Counted from the stretch's first letter, positions 27,007-36,526 are shown. The stretch: 64,000 bases of DNA from Agrobacterium albertimagni AOL15 (GCF_000300855.1 NZ_ALJF01000010.1:1-64000), one strand, 5' to 3'. Numbers and translations are program-made. Notes: generated by a model not told the origin, from the letters alone.

Positions 27007-27354
27007 ATGTACCAGTTCTCATATGCCGAGATTATGGAAGATGGCGTCGCTGACGCCAAGGAGCGCGAACGGCAGGCCCTTGACCGTTGCATCCAGCTTC
27101 TGAGCGCGGCCCGTGAAAAAAAGGGCTACTCCCGCGAGGCGATCGAAGCTCTGTTTTATACCCGCCGGGTCTGGATCCGACTGATCGAAGATCTGCAGAA
27201 CCCCGAGAACCAGCTCGGCGACGAAGTACGCGCCAATCTGATTTCCATCGCCATCTGGATTTTGAAAGAGTGTGACCGGATCCGCAAGCGAGAGTCCGAG
27301 AACTTCCAGGGCATCATCGACGTGACAACCATCATCAGGGATGGACTTAAATGA
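27007..27354 (+). CDS. flaF: Flagellin biosynthesis regulator FlaF
   Basis: FlaF is a small cytoplasmic regulator that promotes flagellin synthesis or secretion, working against FlbT in alphaproteobacteria. The 115-residue protein is all-helical, begins [19 protein letters not shown], and carries the family segment [18 protein letters not shown] followed by [18 protein letters not shown]. The length is typical. The stop overlaps flbT by four bases, so the two opposing regulators are translationally coupled. Confidence 0.94.
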   Translation: MYQFSYAEIMEDGVADAKERERQALDRCIQLLSAAREKKGYSREAIEALFYTRRVWIRLIEDLQNPENQLGDEVRANLISIAIWILKECDRIRKRESENFQGIIDVTTIIRDGLK

Positions 27355-27800
27355 AGAGCACTTTGCGCATCTCGCTCAAGTCGGGCGAACGTATTTTCAT
27401 CAATGGAGCGGTTCTGCGCGTCGACCGCAAGGTTGCCCTCGAGTTCCTGAACGATGTCACCTTCCTGCTCGAGAACCATGTTCTGCAGCCGGAACAGGCG
27501 ACGACGCCGTTGCGTCAGCTCTACTTCATCGCCCAGATGATGCTGATCAATCCGGAAGGCAAGGATCAGTCGCTCGCGATGTTCCGCAAGTCGGTGATCA
27601 TGCTGCTGTCCTGCTTCGAGAACGAGGAGATCCTCGCAGAACTGAAGCGCATCGACGGCATGGTTTCCTCTGGTCGCGCTTTCGACGCCTTGAAGGCGAT
27701 CCGCCAGCTCTATCCGATCGAGGACCGCATCCTGAATAACCAGGAAATGGCGCCGGCGACGATCGAGCAGATCCGCAAGGAGATCGCACCATGGCGGTAG
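27351..27800 (+). CDS. flbT: Flagellin mRNA-binding repressor FlbT
   Basis: In Caulobacter FlbT binds the 5' leader of flagellin mRNA and links its decay to hook completion. The 149-residue protein has the conserved start [20 protein letters not shown], a central [23 protein letters not shown]-type region, and a C-terminal helical part ([17 protein letters not shown]). The four flagellin leaders in this window carry conserved stem-loops that would be natural targets. The last 10 bases overlap flgD. Confidence 0.94.
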   Translation: MKSTLRISLKSGERIFINGAVLRVDRKVALEFLNDVTFLLENHVLQPEQATTPLRQLYFIAQMMLINPEGKDQSLAMFRKSVIMLLSCFENEEILAELKRIDGMVSSGRAFDALKAIRQLYPIEDRILNNQEMAPATIEQIRKEIAPWR

Positions 27801-28240
27801 ACGGTGTAGCTGCAGCGACTGCGGCCCCGACGACCTCGTCGGCCACCGGCAGCACGGCAAGCAAGGCTGCCGCAAAGGCATCTGTCGACTACGATAGCTT
27901 CCTGAAGCTCTTGATCGCTCAGATGAAAAACCAGGATCCGACCGATCCGATGGATGCCAGCGCGCAGATCGCGCAGCTGGCGACCTTCTCGCAGGTCGAA
28001 CAGTCGATCCAGATGAACTCGAACCTCGAGACCTTGATCACCGGTAATGCCCTGACCAATGCCTCCTCCTATATCGGCAAGACGATCACCAGTGCCGATG
28101 AAAAGACCAGCGGCATCGTGGCCTCCGTCCGTGTCTATACAGACACGATGGTCGCAACGACGACGGAAGGTAAGGAAGTTCCGATCGTCGTTGGCGTTCG
28201 CGTCGGCACCAAGCCTGCGACCGAGACGAGCGACTCCTGA
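27791..28240 (+). CDS. flgD: Flagellar hook assembly (hook cap) protein FlgD
   Basis: FlgD is the scaffold that caps the growing hook. The 149-residue product has the conserved N-terminal FlgD core: [20 protein letters not shown] followed by [19 protein letters not shown]. It is shorter than the 231-residue enterobacterial protein and lacks the C-terminal FlgD immunoglobulin/tudor domains, as is common in Rhizobiales. It overlaps flbT by 10 bases. A strong hairpin (28249-28289) follows before fliQ. Confidence 0.92.
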   Translation: MAVDGVAAATAAPTTSSATGSTASKAAAKASVDYDSFLKLLIAQMKNQDPTDPMDASAQIAQLATFSQVEQSIQMNSNLETLITGNALTNASSYIGKTITSADEKTSGIVASVRVYTDTMVATTTEGKEVPIVVGVRVGTKPATETSDS

Positions 28241-28248
28241 TATGATAG

Positions 28249-28289
28249 TCCTTTCGGCGCGGACGGCATGATTCGCCGCCCCGAAAGGA
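28249..28289 (+). promoter_or_regulatory. Hairpin that sequesters the fliQ ribosome binding site
   Basis: A 9-bp perfect stem pairs TCCTTTCGG (28249-28257) with CCGAAAGGA (28281-28289). The right arm contains AAAGGA, the fliQ ribosome binding site, 9 bases before its ATG. No T run follows, so a simple terminator is unlikely. Confidence 0.55.
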
Positions 28290-28298
28290 TATCGTCTC

Positions 28299-28565
28299 AT
28301 GAATGAGGCAGACGCTCTCGACATTCTCCAGGCTGCGATCTGGACAATCATCGTTGCTTCCGGCCCGGCTGTGGCCGCCGGCATGATCGTGGGTGTGACG
28401 ATTGCCTTGATCCAGGCGCTGACCCAGGTTCAGGAAATGACCCTGACCTTCGTGCCGAAGATCCTTGCGATCATGATCACCATCGGTATCTCCGCCCCCT
28501 TCGTCGGCGCCCAGATCAGTCTCTTCAGCAATCTCGTTTTCTCGCGGATCCAGTCAGGATTCTAG
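28299..28565 (+). CDS. fliQ: Flagellar type III export gate protein FliQ
   Basis: FliQ is a small inner-membrane subunit of the FliPQR gate. The 88-residue protein has two transmembrane helices (about 17-38 and 52-75). The conserved pieces are SGPAVAAGMIVGVTIALIQA, LTQVQEMTLTFVPKI and ISLFSNLVFSRIQ. The length is exactly that of the family. It starts 58 bases after flgD, behind a hairpin that can mask its ribosome binding site, and is followed 102 bases later by flhA. Confidence 0.96.
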   Translation: MNEADALDILQAAIWTIIVASGPAVAAGMIVGVTIALIQALTQVQEMTLTFVPKILAIMITIGISAPFVGAQISLFSNLVFSRIQSGF

Positions 28566-28667
28566 CCGGGTTCGGCCTGACACCCTCGCGCAAGCTTCGC
28601 CGTCTATCTCTCCAAGGCAGACTGCCGGAAGCATGGTCTTCCGGATGACTTCTCATGAAGAGATGGA

Positions 28668-30761
28668 ATGGACATGGCGCAACCACCTGCACTCGTAATC
28701 CCGAAGGCCAGCCCCAGCGGGCGTGACATCGGTTTCGCGTTCGGGATCGTGATGATCCTGTGCATTCTCTTCTTGCCGATACCGCCCTTCCTGATCGACG
28801 TCGGCCTGGCATTCTCCATTGCGCTGTCCGTCCTCATCCTGATGGTCGCGCTCTGGATCCAGCGCCCTCTGGATTTCTCGTCCTTCCCGACGATCCTGCT
28901 GATCGCCACGATGATCCGCCTCTCGCTCAACATCGCGACGACGCGCGTCATTCTCACCCACGGACACGAGGGCCACGGCGCCGCCGGCGGCGTGATCGCC
29001 GGCTTCTCGAACCTGGTGATGGGCGGCGATTTCGTCATCGGTCTGATCGTCTTCCTGATCCTGATCACCGTCAATTTCATCGTCATCACCAAGGGTGCCA
29101 CGCGTATCGCGGAAGTCGGCGCCCGCTTTACCCTCGATGCCATCCCCGGCAAGCAGATGTCGATCGACGCCGACCTGTCGGCCGGCATCATCGATGAAAA
29201 GGAAGCGCAGCACAGACGCCGCGAACTGGAGCAGGAAAGCTCGTTCTTCGGTGCGATGGACGGTGCGTCCAAATTCGTCCGCGGCGATGCAATTGCCGGC
29301 CTGATCATCACCGCCATCAACGTCGCTGGCGGCATCATCATCGGCTATTTCCGCCACGGCATGGAACTCGGCCAGGCGGCCGACGTCTTCGTCAAGCTCT
29401 CCGTCGGTGACGGCATTGTTTCGCAGGTTCCCGCCCTGATCGTCTCGCTGGCCGCCGGCCTGCTGGTCTCGCGCGGCGGCACGCCGGGCTCCACCGATCA
29501 GGCGGTCGTCAATCAGCTGAGCGGCTATCCGCGCGCCTTGTCTGTCGCGGCCGCAATGATGGGGGCATTGGCACTCGTTCCCGGCCTCCCGCTGATCCCG
29601 TTCACCGTTCTTGGCGGTGTCATGGCCTTCGGCGCCTGGTTCATTCCTCGCCAGCTCGAAGCTGCAAACCAGCTGAAGCGCGACCAGGAGGAAAAGAAGG
29701 TCATTCAGAACAAGGAGGCCGAGAAGGACTCGGTCAAATCTGTCCTGAAGACCTCGGAAATCGAGCTCGCGCTCGGCAAGCTCGTCTCGACACGCCTTCT
29801 CGGCGCTCATCAGGAACTGGCCTTCCGCGTCGGCAAGATGCGCAAGAAGTTCGCCAGCCAGTACGGTTTCGTGGTGCCGGAAATCAAGGTCACCGACGAT
29901 ATCGCCATCCCGGAAAAGGCCTATCAGATCCGCATCCACGGCACGACGGTCGCGTCCAACAACCTGCGCGTCGGCGAAGTTCTGGTCGTTACCGGTTCCG
30001 GCCGCAAGCCGAACGTGCCGGGTGACGAAATCCGCGAACCCGCCTTCGGCATGCCGGCCGTATCGGTTCTCGAAACCTTCACCGAAGAATTGAAGCGCGA
30101 GGGCTTCCACCCGATCGACAATGTCTCTGTGGTCCTCACCCATGTGAGCGAAGTCATCCGCAACAACCTGCCGCAGCTGCTGTCCTACAAGGACGTCAAG
30201 GTGCTGATCGATCGCCTCGACCCGGAATACAAGAAGCTCGCCGACGAAATCTGCTCGTCGCACATGTCCTATTCGGGCCTTCAGGCGGTCTTGAAGTTGC
30301 TGCTTGCCGAGCGCGTCTCGATCCGCAACCTGCATCTCATTCTCGAAGCGGTCGCCGAGCTCGCGCCGCATGTCCGCAAGACAGAGCAGATTGTCGAGCA
30401 CGTGCGCGTTCGCATGGCCCAGCAGCTTTGCGGCGACCTCACCGACAACGGCGTCCTGCGCGTCCTGCGCCTCGGCTCCAAGTGGGATCTCGTCTTCCAC
30501 CAGGCGCTCAAGCGCGATGCCAAGGGCGAGATCGTCGAATTCGACATTGATCCGCGCAGCCTGGAGGAGTTCTCCGAACAGGCAAGCCAGGTTATCCGTG
30601 AATTCATGGACCGGGGCCTGCCCTTCGTCCTTGTCACGTCGCCTGAAACACGGTCCTATGTGCGCATGATCATCGAACGACTCTTTGCCACCTTGCCGGT
30701 CCTTTCGCATGTGGAACTCGCCAAGGGCATCGAGATCAAGATTTTGGGCTCCATTTCATGA
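28668..30761 (+). CDS. flhA: Flagellar type III export protein FlhA
   Basis: FlhA is the large inner-membrane ring of the export apparatus that accepts substrates. The 697-residue protein has eight predicted membrane helices in the first 330 residues, with the FHIPEP-family loop ([18 protein letters not shown]). A cytoplasmic domain from about 345 to the end carries [20 protein letters not shown] at its C-terminus. Length matches the family. Start at 28668 or the ATG two codons on. The stop overlaps fliR (ATGA). Confidence 0.97.
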   Translation: MDMAQPPALVIPKASPSGRDIGFAFGIVMILCILFLPIPPFLIDVGLAFSIALSVLILMVALWIQRPLDFSSFPTILLIATMIRLSLNIATTRVILTHGHEGHGAAGGVIAGFSNLVMGGDFVIGLIVFLILITVNFIVITKGATRIAEVGARFTLDAIPGKQMSIDADLSAGIIDEKEAQHRRRELEQESSFFGAMDGASKFVRGDAIAGLIITAINVAGGIIIGYFRHGMELGQAADVFVKLSVGDGIVSQVPALIVSLAAGLLVSRGGTPGSTDQAVVNQLSGYPRALSVAAAMMGALALVPGLPLIPFTVLGGVMAFGAWFIPRQLEAANQLKRDQEEKKVIQNKEAEKDSVKSVLKTSEIELALGKLVSTRLLGAHQELAFRVGKMRKKFASQYGFVVPEIKVTDDIAIPEKAYQIRIHGTTVASNNLRVGEVLVVTGSGRKPNVPGDEIREPAFGMPAVSVLETFTEELKREGFHPIDNVSVVLTHVSEVIRNNLPQLLSYKDVKVLIDRLDPEYKKLADEICSSHMSYSGLQAVLKLLLAERVSIRNLHLILEAVAELAPHVRKTEQIVEHVRVRMAQQLCGDLTDNGVLRVLRLGSKWDLVFHQALKRDAKGEIVEFDIDPRSLEEFSEQASQVIREFMDRGLPFVLVTSPETRSYVRMIIERLFATLPVLSHVELAKGIEIKILGSIS

Positions 30762-31507
30762 TTTCTGACCCGCAGGGGAGTGTGCTGGTGCTGATCGCGA
30801 TTTTCTGTCGCATCGGCGCCTGCATCATGACCCTGCCGGGCTTTTCTTCGGCCCGCATCTCGATGACGGTGCGGTTCTTCCTCGCCTTCTCCATCTCGCT
30901 GGCGATGACGCCCCTGCTCTTCGACACGGTCTATCCTCGGGTATCCGGGGGAGGGGCCTCCCTGATCGGCGTCATCGTCGCCGAACTCTTGATCGGCATG
31001 ATGTACGGATTGGTCCCACGCTTCTACGTGCTCGGACTGCAGTTCACCGGTTCGGCGATTTCGATGGCGATCGGCCTCAACACGCCGGGCTCGTCAGATG
31101 TCCTCGAAGACGCCCCAGACAACCAGATGACCAATCTGATTTCCTTCGGCGGCCTTCTCGTTCTGTTCATGCTGGATTTCCACCATGTGGTTTTCCGCGC
31201 GCTTTTCGATTCCTATTCGGTGATGCCGATCGGCGGCATGCCGGACAGCCAGAAAATGCTGATCACGCTGACCGATACCCTGACGCAGACCTTTCTGCTG
31301 ATGCTGCGCCTGGCGAGCCCATTCCTGATCTTCGGCCTGATGTTCAACGTCGCCGTCGGTCTCGTCAACAAGCTCGCCCCCCAGGTGCCTGTCTTCTACA
31401 TTTCGACCCCCTACCTTCTGCTGGGCGGTCTGCTGTTGGTTTATTTCACCATCGCCGCCATGGTCATGCAGTTCGGCCAGTACTTTCCGATGATCTTCAA
31501 TTTCTGA
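30758..31507 (+). CDS. fliR: Flagellar type III export gate protein FliR
   Basis: FliR is an inner-membrane component of the export gate with FliP and FliQ. The 249-residue protein has about six hydrophobic helices, a typical N-terminal [20 protein letters not shown], the family motif [20 protein letters not shown], and [19 protein letters not shown]. Length is typical. It overlaps flhA by four bases and is followed within 10 bases by a FliJ-like gene, so the operon continues. Confidence 0.95.
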   Translation: MISDPQGSVLVLIAIFCRIGACIMTLPGFSSARISMTVRFFLAFSISLAMTPLLFDTVYPRVSGGGASLIGVIVAELLIGMMYGLVPRFYVLGLQFTGSAISMAIGLNTPGSSDVLEDAPDNQMTNLISFGGLLVLFMLDFHHVVFRALFDSYSVMPIGGMPDSQKMLITLTDTLTQTFLLMLRLASPFLIFGLMFNVAVGLVNKLAPQVPVFYISTPYLLLGGLLLVYFTIAAMVMQFGQYFPMIFNF

Positions 31508-31517
31508 CGAGGCTGCC

Positions 31518-31928
31518 TTGGGACCGCAAAAGAAATCCGACAAACTCAAGCGTCTCGTCGCCGTGCAGCGTCACATGGAGCGAATGGCCGAAAGCGATCT
31601 GGGCATCACCGCCCAACGCATCGAGGAAAACGCTCGCTCGATGGACACGGTCATGGATGCCATCGGATCGCTCGATCCCTTGCACCGTCTTTTTGCCCAG
31701 AACTATGCCGACCGCTTCGACCGCCTCTCCAACACGGACAAGCAGTTGCATGGTCTGCAGCAGGTTCAGGAAATGAAGCTGATGCGCGAGCGAGCCAAGG
31801 GCGACCGGCTGGAAGAAAACATGAAGGATGCGCGCGACCACGAAGAGCGCGAACGCGACGATGATGCCATCTACGATCTGATCGACCTGAAATTTGCCAC
31901 ACCAGCCTCCAGCAAGCTTCAGGAGTGA
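31518..31928 (+). CDS. FliJ-like coiled-coil protein (candidate)
   Basis: FliJ is the coiled-coil stalk that joins the FliI ATPase to FlhA. This 136-residue protein starts with KKSDKLKRLVAVQRHMERMAE, in the manner of FliJ, and is almost wholly helical and charged. It has heptad-like patterns through about residue 110 and no membrane segment. The likely start is TTG 31518 with GAGG 5 bases upstream, since no ATG occurs before residue 17. It lies 10 bases after fliR. No other fliJ is present. The call is inference from size, charge and position. Confidence 0.6.
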   Translation: MGPQKKSDKLKRLVAVQRHMERMAESDLGITAQRIEENARSMDTVMDAIGSLDPLHRLFAQNYADRFDRLSNTDKQLHGLQQVQEMKLMRERAKGDRLEENMKDARDHEERERDDDAIYDLIDLKFATPASSKLQE

Positions 31929-31961
31929 TAGTCGCCTCGAACCGAAAACGAGGATGTCACC

Positions 31962-32522
31962 GTGGCCATTTCTCCTCCAAGCGATCTGGTGCTGGACGTT
32001 GTCCGTGCTGCTGATCCGGCACAAGTTGCCGCTGCCCAGGAAAAACTGAAAGCCAACCGGGCGAACTTCATGGCGACCAGTCTCGCCGAGAAGGGCGCAG
32101 GCTTTGGCGCGACCGTCGACATTCTGAACCGTACCGCGAATGCCGCACGGGTCGAAGCGACGGCGGAGAAGGCCGAAGAGGTCGGCAAGCCGCCAAAGAT
32201 CTACCGCGATTTTGAAGCAGTCTATCTGACCAACTTCGTCCAGAGCATGCTGCCGGACGAGAGCGAAGAAGTTTACGGCAAGGGCAATTCTGGCGAAATG
32301 TGGAAGAGCATGATGGCCGAGCAGCTCGGCACCGTGCTCTCCGAATCCGGTGGCGTCGGCATCGCTCAACAGATGTATGACCAGGCGCTCCAGCGCGTGC
32401 GCGGCCAGGATAACGTCAATGCCGCAACGGACGAGACAGATCGCGGTCTGGCCATGAGCTGGGTGACCGATCTAGAGCGTCGCACCCTCGGTGCCGGCGC
32501 TGACACTGATACCAAGAATTGA
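31962..32522 (+). CDS. Rod-binding protein, FlgJ N-terminal domain only
   Basis: It probably caps or scaffolds the growing rod. The 186-residue protein contains the rod-binding domain at about 80-150 (YRDFEAVYLTNFVQSMLPDE, WKSMMAEQLGTVLSESGGVG, IAQQMYDQAL). It lacks the muramidase domain that enterobacterial FlgJ has at its C-terminus; a stand-alone transglycosylase is encoded at 21528. Start is GTG 31962 with GAGGA 7 bases upstream. The stop overlaps the next gene if that gene uses its TTG start. Confidence 0.85.
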   Translation: MAISPPSDLVLDVVRAADPAQVAAAQEKLKANRANFMATSLAEKGAGFGATVDILNRTANAARVEATAEKAEEVGKPPKIYRDFEAVYLTNFVQSMLPDESEEVYGKGNSGEMWKSMMAEQLGTVLSESGGVGIAQQMYDQALQRVRGQDNVNAATDETDRGLAMSWVTDLERRTLGAGADTDTKN

Positions 32523-32917
32523 TCGATTTTTCGAAAGACAGGGCAGAATTCATGGAAGTTGTTTCGAGCGAATATCGGGTGAAGACGGTACTGAGCCGGC
32601 TTGAGCGTATCATCGACAATGAGAACGAACGGATCGGCAAGGATCCGGAATTCGACTTCAAGGTTTCCAACGCCCACAAGAGTCGCTGCCTTTACGAATT
32701 GACCATGCTGTTCCGCGACACGGATCCGCGCGAATTCGCCGTCAACTATGTCGAGCAGCTCCATGTTTTGAAGGAAAAGCTCGCCTTGAACGCTCGTCGT
32801 GTCGAGGCGCATCTCGCGGCCGTTCGTGCCGTAGCCGATATCCTGAAGAACGCGGTTCGCGACGCCGATGGTGACGGCACCTATTCTCAGGAACAGTTCC
32901 AGTTCAGCGAGTTCTGA
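32519..32917 (+). CDS. Small helical protein of the flagellar locus, possibly FlgN-like
   Basis: I do not recognise a firm family. The 132-residue protein is predicted helical, without signal or membrane segment. Conserved-looking stretches are LSRLERIIDNENERIGKD and VEQLHVLKEKLALNARRVEA. The size and helical make-up resemble FlgN/FliT-type export chaperones, and no other chaperone for FlgK/FlgL is seen in the island. Two starts are possible: TTG 32519, which overlaps the previous stop, or ATG 32552. The stop overlaps the next ATG by one base (TGATG). Confidence 0.7.
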   Translation: MIDFSKDRAEFMEVVSSEYRVKTVLSRLERIIDNENERIGKDPEFDFKVSNAHKSRCLYELTMLFRDTDPREFAVNYVEQLHVLKEKLALNARRVEAHLAAVRAVADILKNAVRDADGDGTYSQEQFQFSEF

Positions 32918-33456
32918 TGGGCAAGATACTCGGAATCGGCCTTTGGGTCTGCATCGTCACGCTAGGGGCAGTCTATGGCTCGATCTACCTGGCGACAGCC
33001 CCTGCCGGCCCGAGCGAGGAAGAGACGAAGAAGGCCGCGCTCGAGCTCGTTCGTGGCGAGCCCATCACCATTCCGGTCATTGGCGGTGGTGATGTCACCG
33101 GATATTTCCTGACCCGCATCTCCTTCATGATGGACAAGGAAAAGATCAAGGGACAAACCTTGCCGACGACCCAAGTGATGACCGACCAGCTGTTCACGCT
33201 GCTGGTCGGCAACAAGATGGTCGATATCGGCAACGTCGCGGCTTTCAACGTCAATTCCTTCCGTGATCAGATCAAGACCGAGATGAATGCAAGGCTCGGC
33301 GAAGGCATGATCGATCAGGTGCTGATCGAGCAGCTCGACTACGTCTCGAAGGACGCCGCCCGCAAGGCCGCCGACGGTGGTTCCAAGCCGATCGAGATGA
33401 CGACGGTCGTTGAAGGCGAAAAGGTCGAAGAAAAGCCCGCATCGTCAGGGCATTGA
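32917..33456 (+). CDS. Single-pass membrane protein with FliL-like C-terminus
   Basis: The 179-residue protein has one N-terminal transmembrane helix (about 5-27), a short linker, a beta-rich middle (GYFLTRISFMMDKEK), and a C-terminal stretch FRDQIKTEMNARLGEGMIDQV ending before a tail rich in Lys, Glu and Pro. That order matches the periplasmic FliL domain, in which a strand-rich part is followed by an L-x-x-x-I-x-x-x-x-N-x-x-L-G helix. It is the last gene of the flagellar island, TGATG-coupled to the gene before it. Family membership is inference; true fliL is at 10427. Confidence 0.72.
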   Translation: MGKILGIGLWVCIVTLGAVYGSIYLATAPAGPSEEETKKAALELVRGEPITIPVIGGGDVTGYFLTRISFMMDKEKIKGQTLPTTQVMTDQLFTLLVGNKMVDIGNVAAFNVNSFRDQIKTEMNARLGEGMIDQVLIEQLDYVSKDAARKAADGGSKPIEMTTVVEGEKVEEKPASSGH

Positions 33457-33579
33457 TGACCTGTGCGCCATCATGGTGAACGGCGGGTTGATCATCTCAT
33501 GAGAATTGTAGTGCCGCGCTTAACCTGAATTTGAGCTGTCGCTGATAGGTTCCGAGCATCGATCCTCGGGACCCGTTCC

Positions 33580-34401
33580 ATGCCAGCTTCGTCATTTTCT
33601 GCATTGAGAGAACCGGACGACGTGGTCGGTGAGGCTCCGCAGCCGGTCGTCCCGGTACGCCCGATCCTCGATATGCCCGTGCACGATCTCGGCTGGAAGC
33701 CGGCGCTCGCCTTGCTCGAAGAAAAGCTGACCGAGGACAGGGGCCTGACTCACATCGCCTTCCTCAATGCCAACAATGCCAATGTCATGATGCGAGATCC
33801 CGATTACCGCGAGGTTCTCGGTCGGTGTCTGGTCCTGCCGGATGGCATAGGTGTCGACATCGCTGCAAGGTTCCTGCACGGCGGCCGCTTCTCGGCCAAT
33901 CTGAATGGGACCGACTTCGTTCCAGCTGCTCTGACTTTCATCACCAAACCGCTACGGGTGGGCCTGCTCGGCGCGACATCCGAGGTGCTTCAGGATGCGG
34001 CCAACAACTTCCGGCGACATTCGCCCTGGCATGACTTCGTGGAAATCTCGGATGGCTATTTCGACCGGGCCGATCCGACCTTCATTTTGAAGCGCATCGA
34101 GCAGGCCCGCATCGATCTGCTGCTCGTTGCTATGGGCACGCCTTTGCAGGAAAAATGGGTCGACAGGCACCTGACGGGCGATCATGCCCGGGTCGTGATC
34201 AGTGTTGGCGCATTGCTCGACTTCGTCTCGGGACGCGTCCCGCGGGCGCCCGACTGGGTTCGCCAACTGAGATCCGAATGGCTGTTTCGCCTTTGGCTGG
34301 AGCCTTCGCGCCTTTGGCGGCGCTATGTTCTCGGCATCCCCGTCTTTCTGGCCCACGTCTTGCGCCATCGGCTTCGTGAGCCCTCAACGCTACTCGGCTG
34401 A
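33580..34401 (+). CDS. WecG/TagA/CpsF-family glycosyltransferase
   Basis: This family transfers N-acetylmannosamine-type or related sugars to a lipid carrier in surface polysaccharide synthesis. The 273-residue protein contains the hallmark LNANNANVMM near residue 62, LPDGIGVDIAARFLHGG near 85, and the VAMGTPLQEKW motif near 185. The later segment VISVGALLDFVSGRVPRAP is also typical. There is no other polysaccharide gene beside it; it lies between the flagellar island and folD, 123 bases from the former, so the product is unknown. Confidence 0.88.
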   Translation: MPASSFSALREPDDVVGEAPQPVVPVRPILDMPVHDLGWKPALALLEEKLTEDRGLTHIAFLNANNANVMMRDPDYREVLGRCLVLPDGIGVDIAARFLHGGRFSANLNGTDFVPAALTFITKPLRVGLLGATSEVLQDAANNFRRHSPWHDFVEISDGYFDRADPTFILKRIEQARIDLLLVAMGTPLQEKWVDRHLTGDHARVVISVGALLDFVSGRVPRAPDWVRQLRSEWLFRLWLEPSRLWRRYVLGIPVFLAHVLRHRLREPSTLLG

Positions 34402-34526
34402 CAGCGGAGCCGCGAAATCCTGCACTTGCAATATGCCGCATTTTGACAGCATAGGACGGCGACAGGCAAACGGCGCCTGCATGTTGGCGCTAGCTTGCTG
34501 CGAGTTCTAGACGGGGATTGTGCACA

Positions 34527-35426
34527 GTGACCACGGTAATCGATGGAAAGGCCGCCGCCGCTTCGGTAATCGAAGCGGTAACCTCAGCAGCGACGACACT
34601 CAAGACCTCCGGCCATCGCAAGCCGGGCCTGGCCGTGGTCATCGTCGGCGACGACCCGGCAAGCCACGCTTACGTCGGTGCCAAGAGCCGGATGGCCAAG
34701 CAGTGTGGCTTTAACTCGATTCAGCACACCTTGCCCGAGAAGACCTCTCAGGAACAGCTGATGACGCTGGTCGCTTCGCTCAATGCCGATCCCGAGATCG
34801 ACGGTATCCTCGTCCAGCTCCCGCTTCCCAAGCATCTCGACAGCGAGCCGGTGATCCAGTCGATCCTGCCCGAAAAGGATGTCGATGGCCTGCACATCGT
34901 CAACGCCGGCAAGCTCGCCACCGGTGATCTGAAGACGGGCCTGCTCTCCTGCACGCCCGCCGGCGCCATGATCCTCGTGCGCCAGATCCATGGTGGCGAC
35001 CTCTCCGGCCTCAACGCACTGGTCATCGGCCGTTCGAACCTCTTCGGCAAACCGATGGCGCAACTGCTGCTGAACGCCAATGCCACCGTCACCATCGGCC
35101 ATTCGCGCAGCCGCGACCTGCCGGAGCTTGCCCGTCAGGCGGACATCCTGGTCGCAGCCGTCGGCCGTGCCGAGATGGTCAAGGCCGACTGGTTGAAGCC
35201 CGGGGCGACCGTCATCGATGTTGGCATCAACCGTGTCGCAGCGCCTGAGAAGGGCGAGGGCAAGTTCAAGCTGGTCGGCGATGTCGCCTTTGCCGAATGC
35301 AAGCCGGTTGCCAAGGCAATCTCGCCGGTTCCGGGCGGCGTCGGGCCGATGACGATTGCCATGCTGATGGCCAACACCGTGATTGCCGCCCATCGTCGGG
35401 CCGGCATGACCGCGCCGCGCTTCTGA
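34527..35426 (+). CDS. folD: Methylenetetrahydrofolate dehydrogenase / cyclohydrolase FolD
   Basis: FolD interconverts 5,10-methylene-, methenyl- and 10-formyl-tetrahydrofolate with NADP in the cytoplasm. The 299-residue protein has the catalytic [14 protein letters not shown] segment (lysine in YVxxK). It also carries [14 protein letters not shown], the Rossmann motif [16 protein letters not shown], and the signature [16 protein letters not shown] chose GTG 34527 ([10 protein letters not shown] follows, with GGGGA upstream) over the TTG at 34518, which leaves no room for a ribosome binding site. It converges on aglR. Confidence 0.95.
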   Translation: MTTVIDGKAAAASVIEAVTSAATTLKTSGHRKPGLAVVIVGDDPASHAYVGAKSRMAKQCGFNSIQHTLPEKTSQEQLMTLVASLNADPEIDGILVQLPLPKHLDSEPVIQSILPEKDVDGLHIVNAGKLATGDLKTGLLSCTPAGAMILVRQIHGGDLSGLNALVIGRSNLFGKPMAQLLLNANATVTIGHSRSRDLPELARQADILVAAVGRAEMVKADWLKPGATVIDVGINRVAAPEKGEGKFKLVGDVAFAECKPVAKAISPVPGGVGPMTIAMLMANTVIAAHRRAGMTAPRF

Positions 35427-35450
35427 CGCACGAGGCCATCGATCGCCGGG

Positions 35451-36485
35451 TCAGGTGGGAGCCGGCCCGGTCGAGGCCCGGACCACCAGTTCCACCTTCC
35501 ACAATTCCTGTGCCGGTGGCGCAGGCACGGTCTGATTGATCATCGCAATCAGCCGTTCTCCGATCCGCTCGCCGGCAGCGCGAAGCGACGAGCGCGTCGT
35601 CGTGAGCGGCGTCGAAAAGTTCTCCGGCTTCAGCAATGGCAGTTCGTCGTCATGCGCGATCAGGGAGACGTCCACGCCAAGCTTGAGGCCAAGCTCGTTC
35701 ATCGCCCTGACGGCGCCGAGTGCCAGCACGGTACTGGCGCATAATACGGCGGTCGGCCGGTCCGGTCCGGACAGGATCTCCTTCATCCCGCGATAGCCCT
35801 GTTCGTCGCCCATGAAGCTGTGCCGTGTATGGCGAGGATCGAGCAGCAATCCCCGGTCGGCCAGCGCCTTTTCCGTTCCCAGCCGTCGCCGATGGGCAAA
35901 GTCGAGATCGGCATGGCCGTTCAGCAGGGCGATCCGCTTGTGGCCGAGTTGCAGCAGGAAACGGGTCGCATCGTAGAATGCGCCTTCATTGTCGACATCC
36001 AGAAACGGATAGTCCAGCTCAAGCCCCGAGGAGCGGCCGTGGACGATGAAGGGAAGCGATAGTGTCTTCGCCATCACGATCCTCGGGTCCTTCTCGCGAA
36101 CATAGGCGAGATAGTAACCGTCGACGCTGCCGCTGGCGGCGAGCCAGCGGATCGCCTGCTCCTCGTCTTCGGCTTTGGAAGGCATGATGACGAAGTGGAA
36201 GTCTTGGAGGATCGCAGCCTCGGCCAGTCCGCTCTGGAACTCGGCGAAGTGCATGTCCGAACTGTGGTCGGGCGAGATCGGCATGATCAGCCCGATGGAC
36301 CCGGCCTTACCGGTGGCGAGCCTCTGCGCTGCGCGATTGGGCCGATAGCCGGTTTCCTTGGCGGCCTGAAGCACGCGCCTGCGCGTCTCTTCGTTCACTT
36401 CGGGATAACCGTTGAGCGCGCGGCTGATCGTCGTCTGCGACAGACCGAGCATCTGCGACAATTCTTTGAGATTCACTGCTGGCAT
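35451..36485 (-). CDS. aglR: LacI-family regulator of alpha-glucoside genes AglR
   Basis: AglR represses the aglEFGAK operon in Sinorhizobium until an alpha-glucoside is present. The protein of about 344 residues has a LacI helix-turn-helix at 3-50 (VNLKELSQMLGLSQTTISRA, NGYPEVNEETRRRV) and a periplasmic-binding-like sensor domain (SIGLIMPISPDHSSDMHF, LGHKRIALLNG). ATG 36485 starts right before the HTH. The gene is divergent from aglE, and three AAGCGCTT palindromes in between are its likely operators. Its 3' end lies 24 bases from folD. Confidence 0.9.
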   Translation of the reverse strand: MPAVNLKELSQMLGLSQTTISRALNGYPEVNEETRRRVLQAAKETGYRPNRAAQRLATGKAGSIGLIMPISPDHSSDMHFAEFQSGLAEAAILQDFHFVIMPSKAEDEEQAIRWLAASGSVDGYYLAYVREKDPRIVMAKTLSLPFIVHGRSSGLELDYPFLDVDNEGAFYDATRFLLQLGHKRIALLNGHADLDFAHRRRLGTEKALADRGLLLDPRHTRHSFMGDEQGYRGMKEILSGPDRPTAVLCASTVLALGAVRAMNELGLKLGVDVSLIAHDDELPLLKPENFSTPLTTTRSSLRAAGERIGERLIAMINQTVPAPPAQELWKVELVVRASTGPAPT

Positions 36486-36526
36486 TCCTCTCCCGTGCAA
36501 GGCCGCCAGTTGCCTCCACAGGCGGC

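Noticed and set aside
28653-30710. 685-codon open frame antisense to flhA
   Set aside because: Shadow of a very well conserved gene; composition is Asp/Arg/His-rich, as expected for the reverse of alpha-proteobacterial codons.
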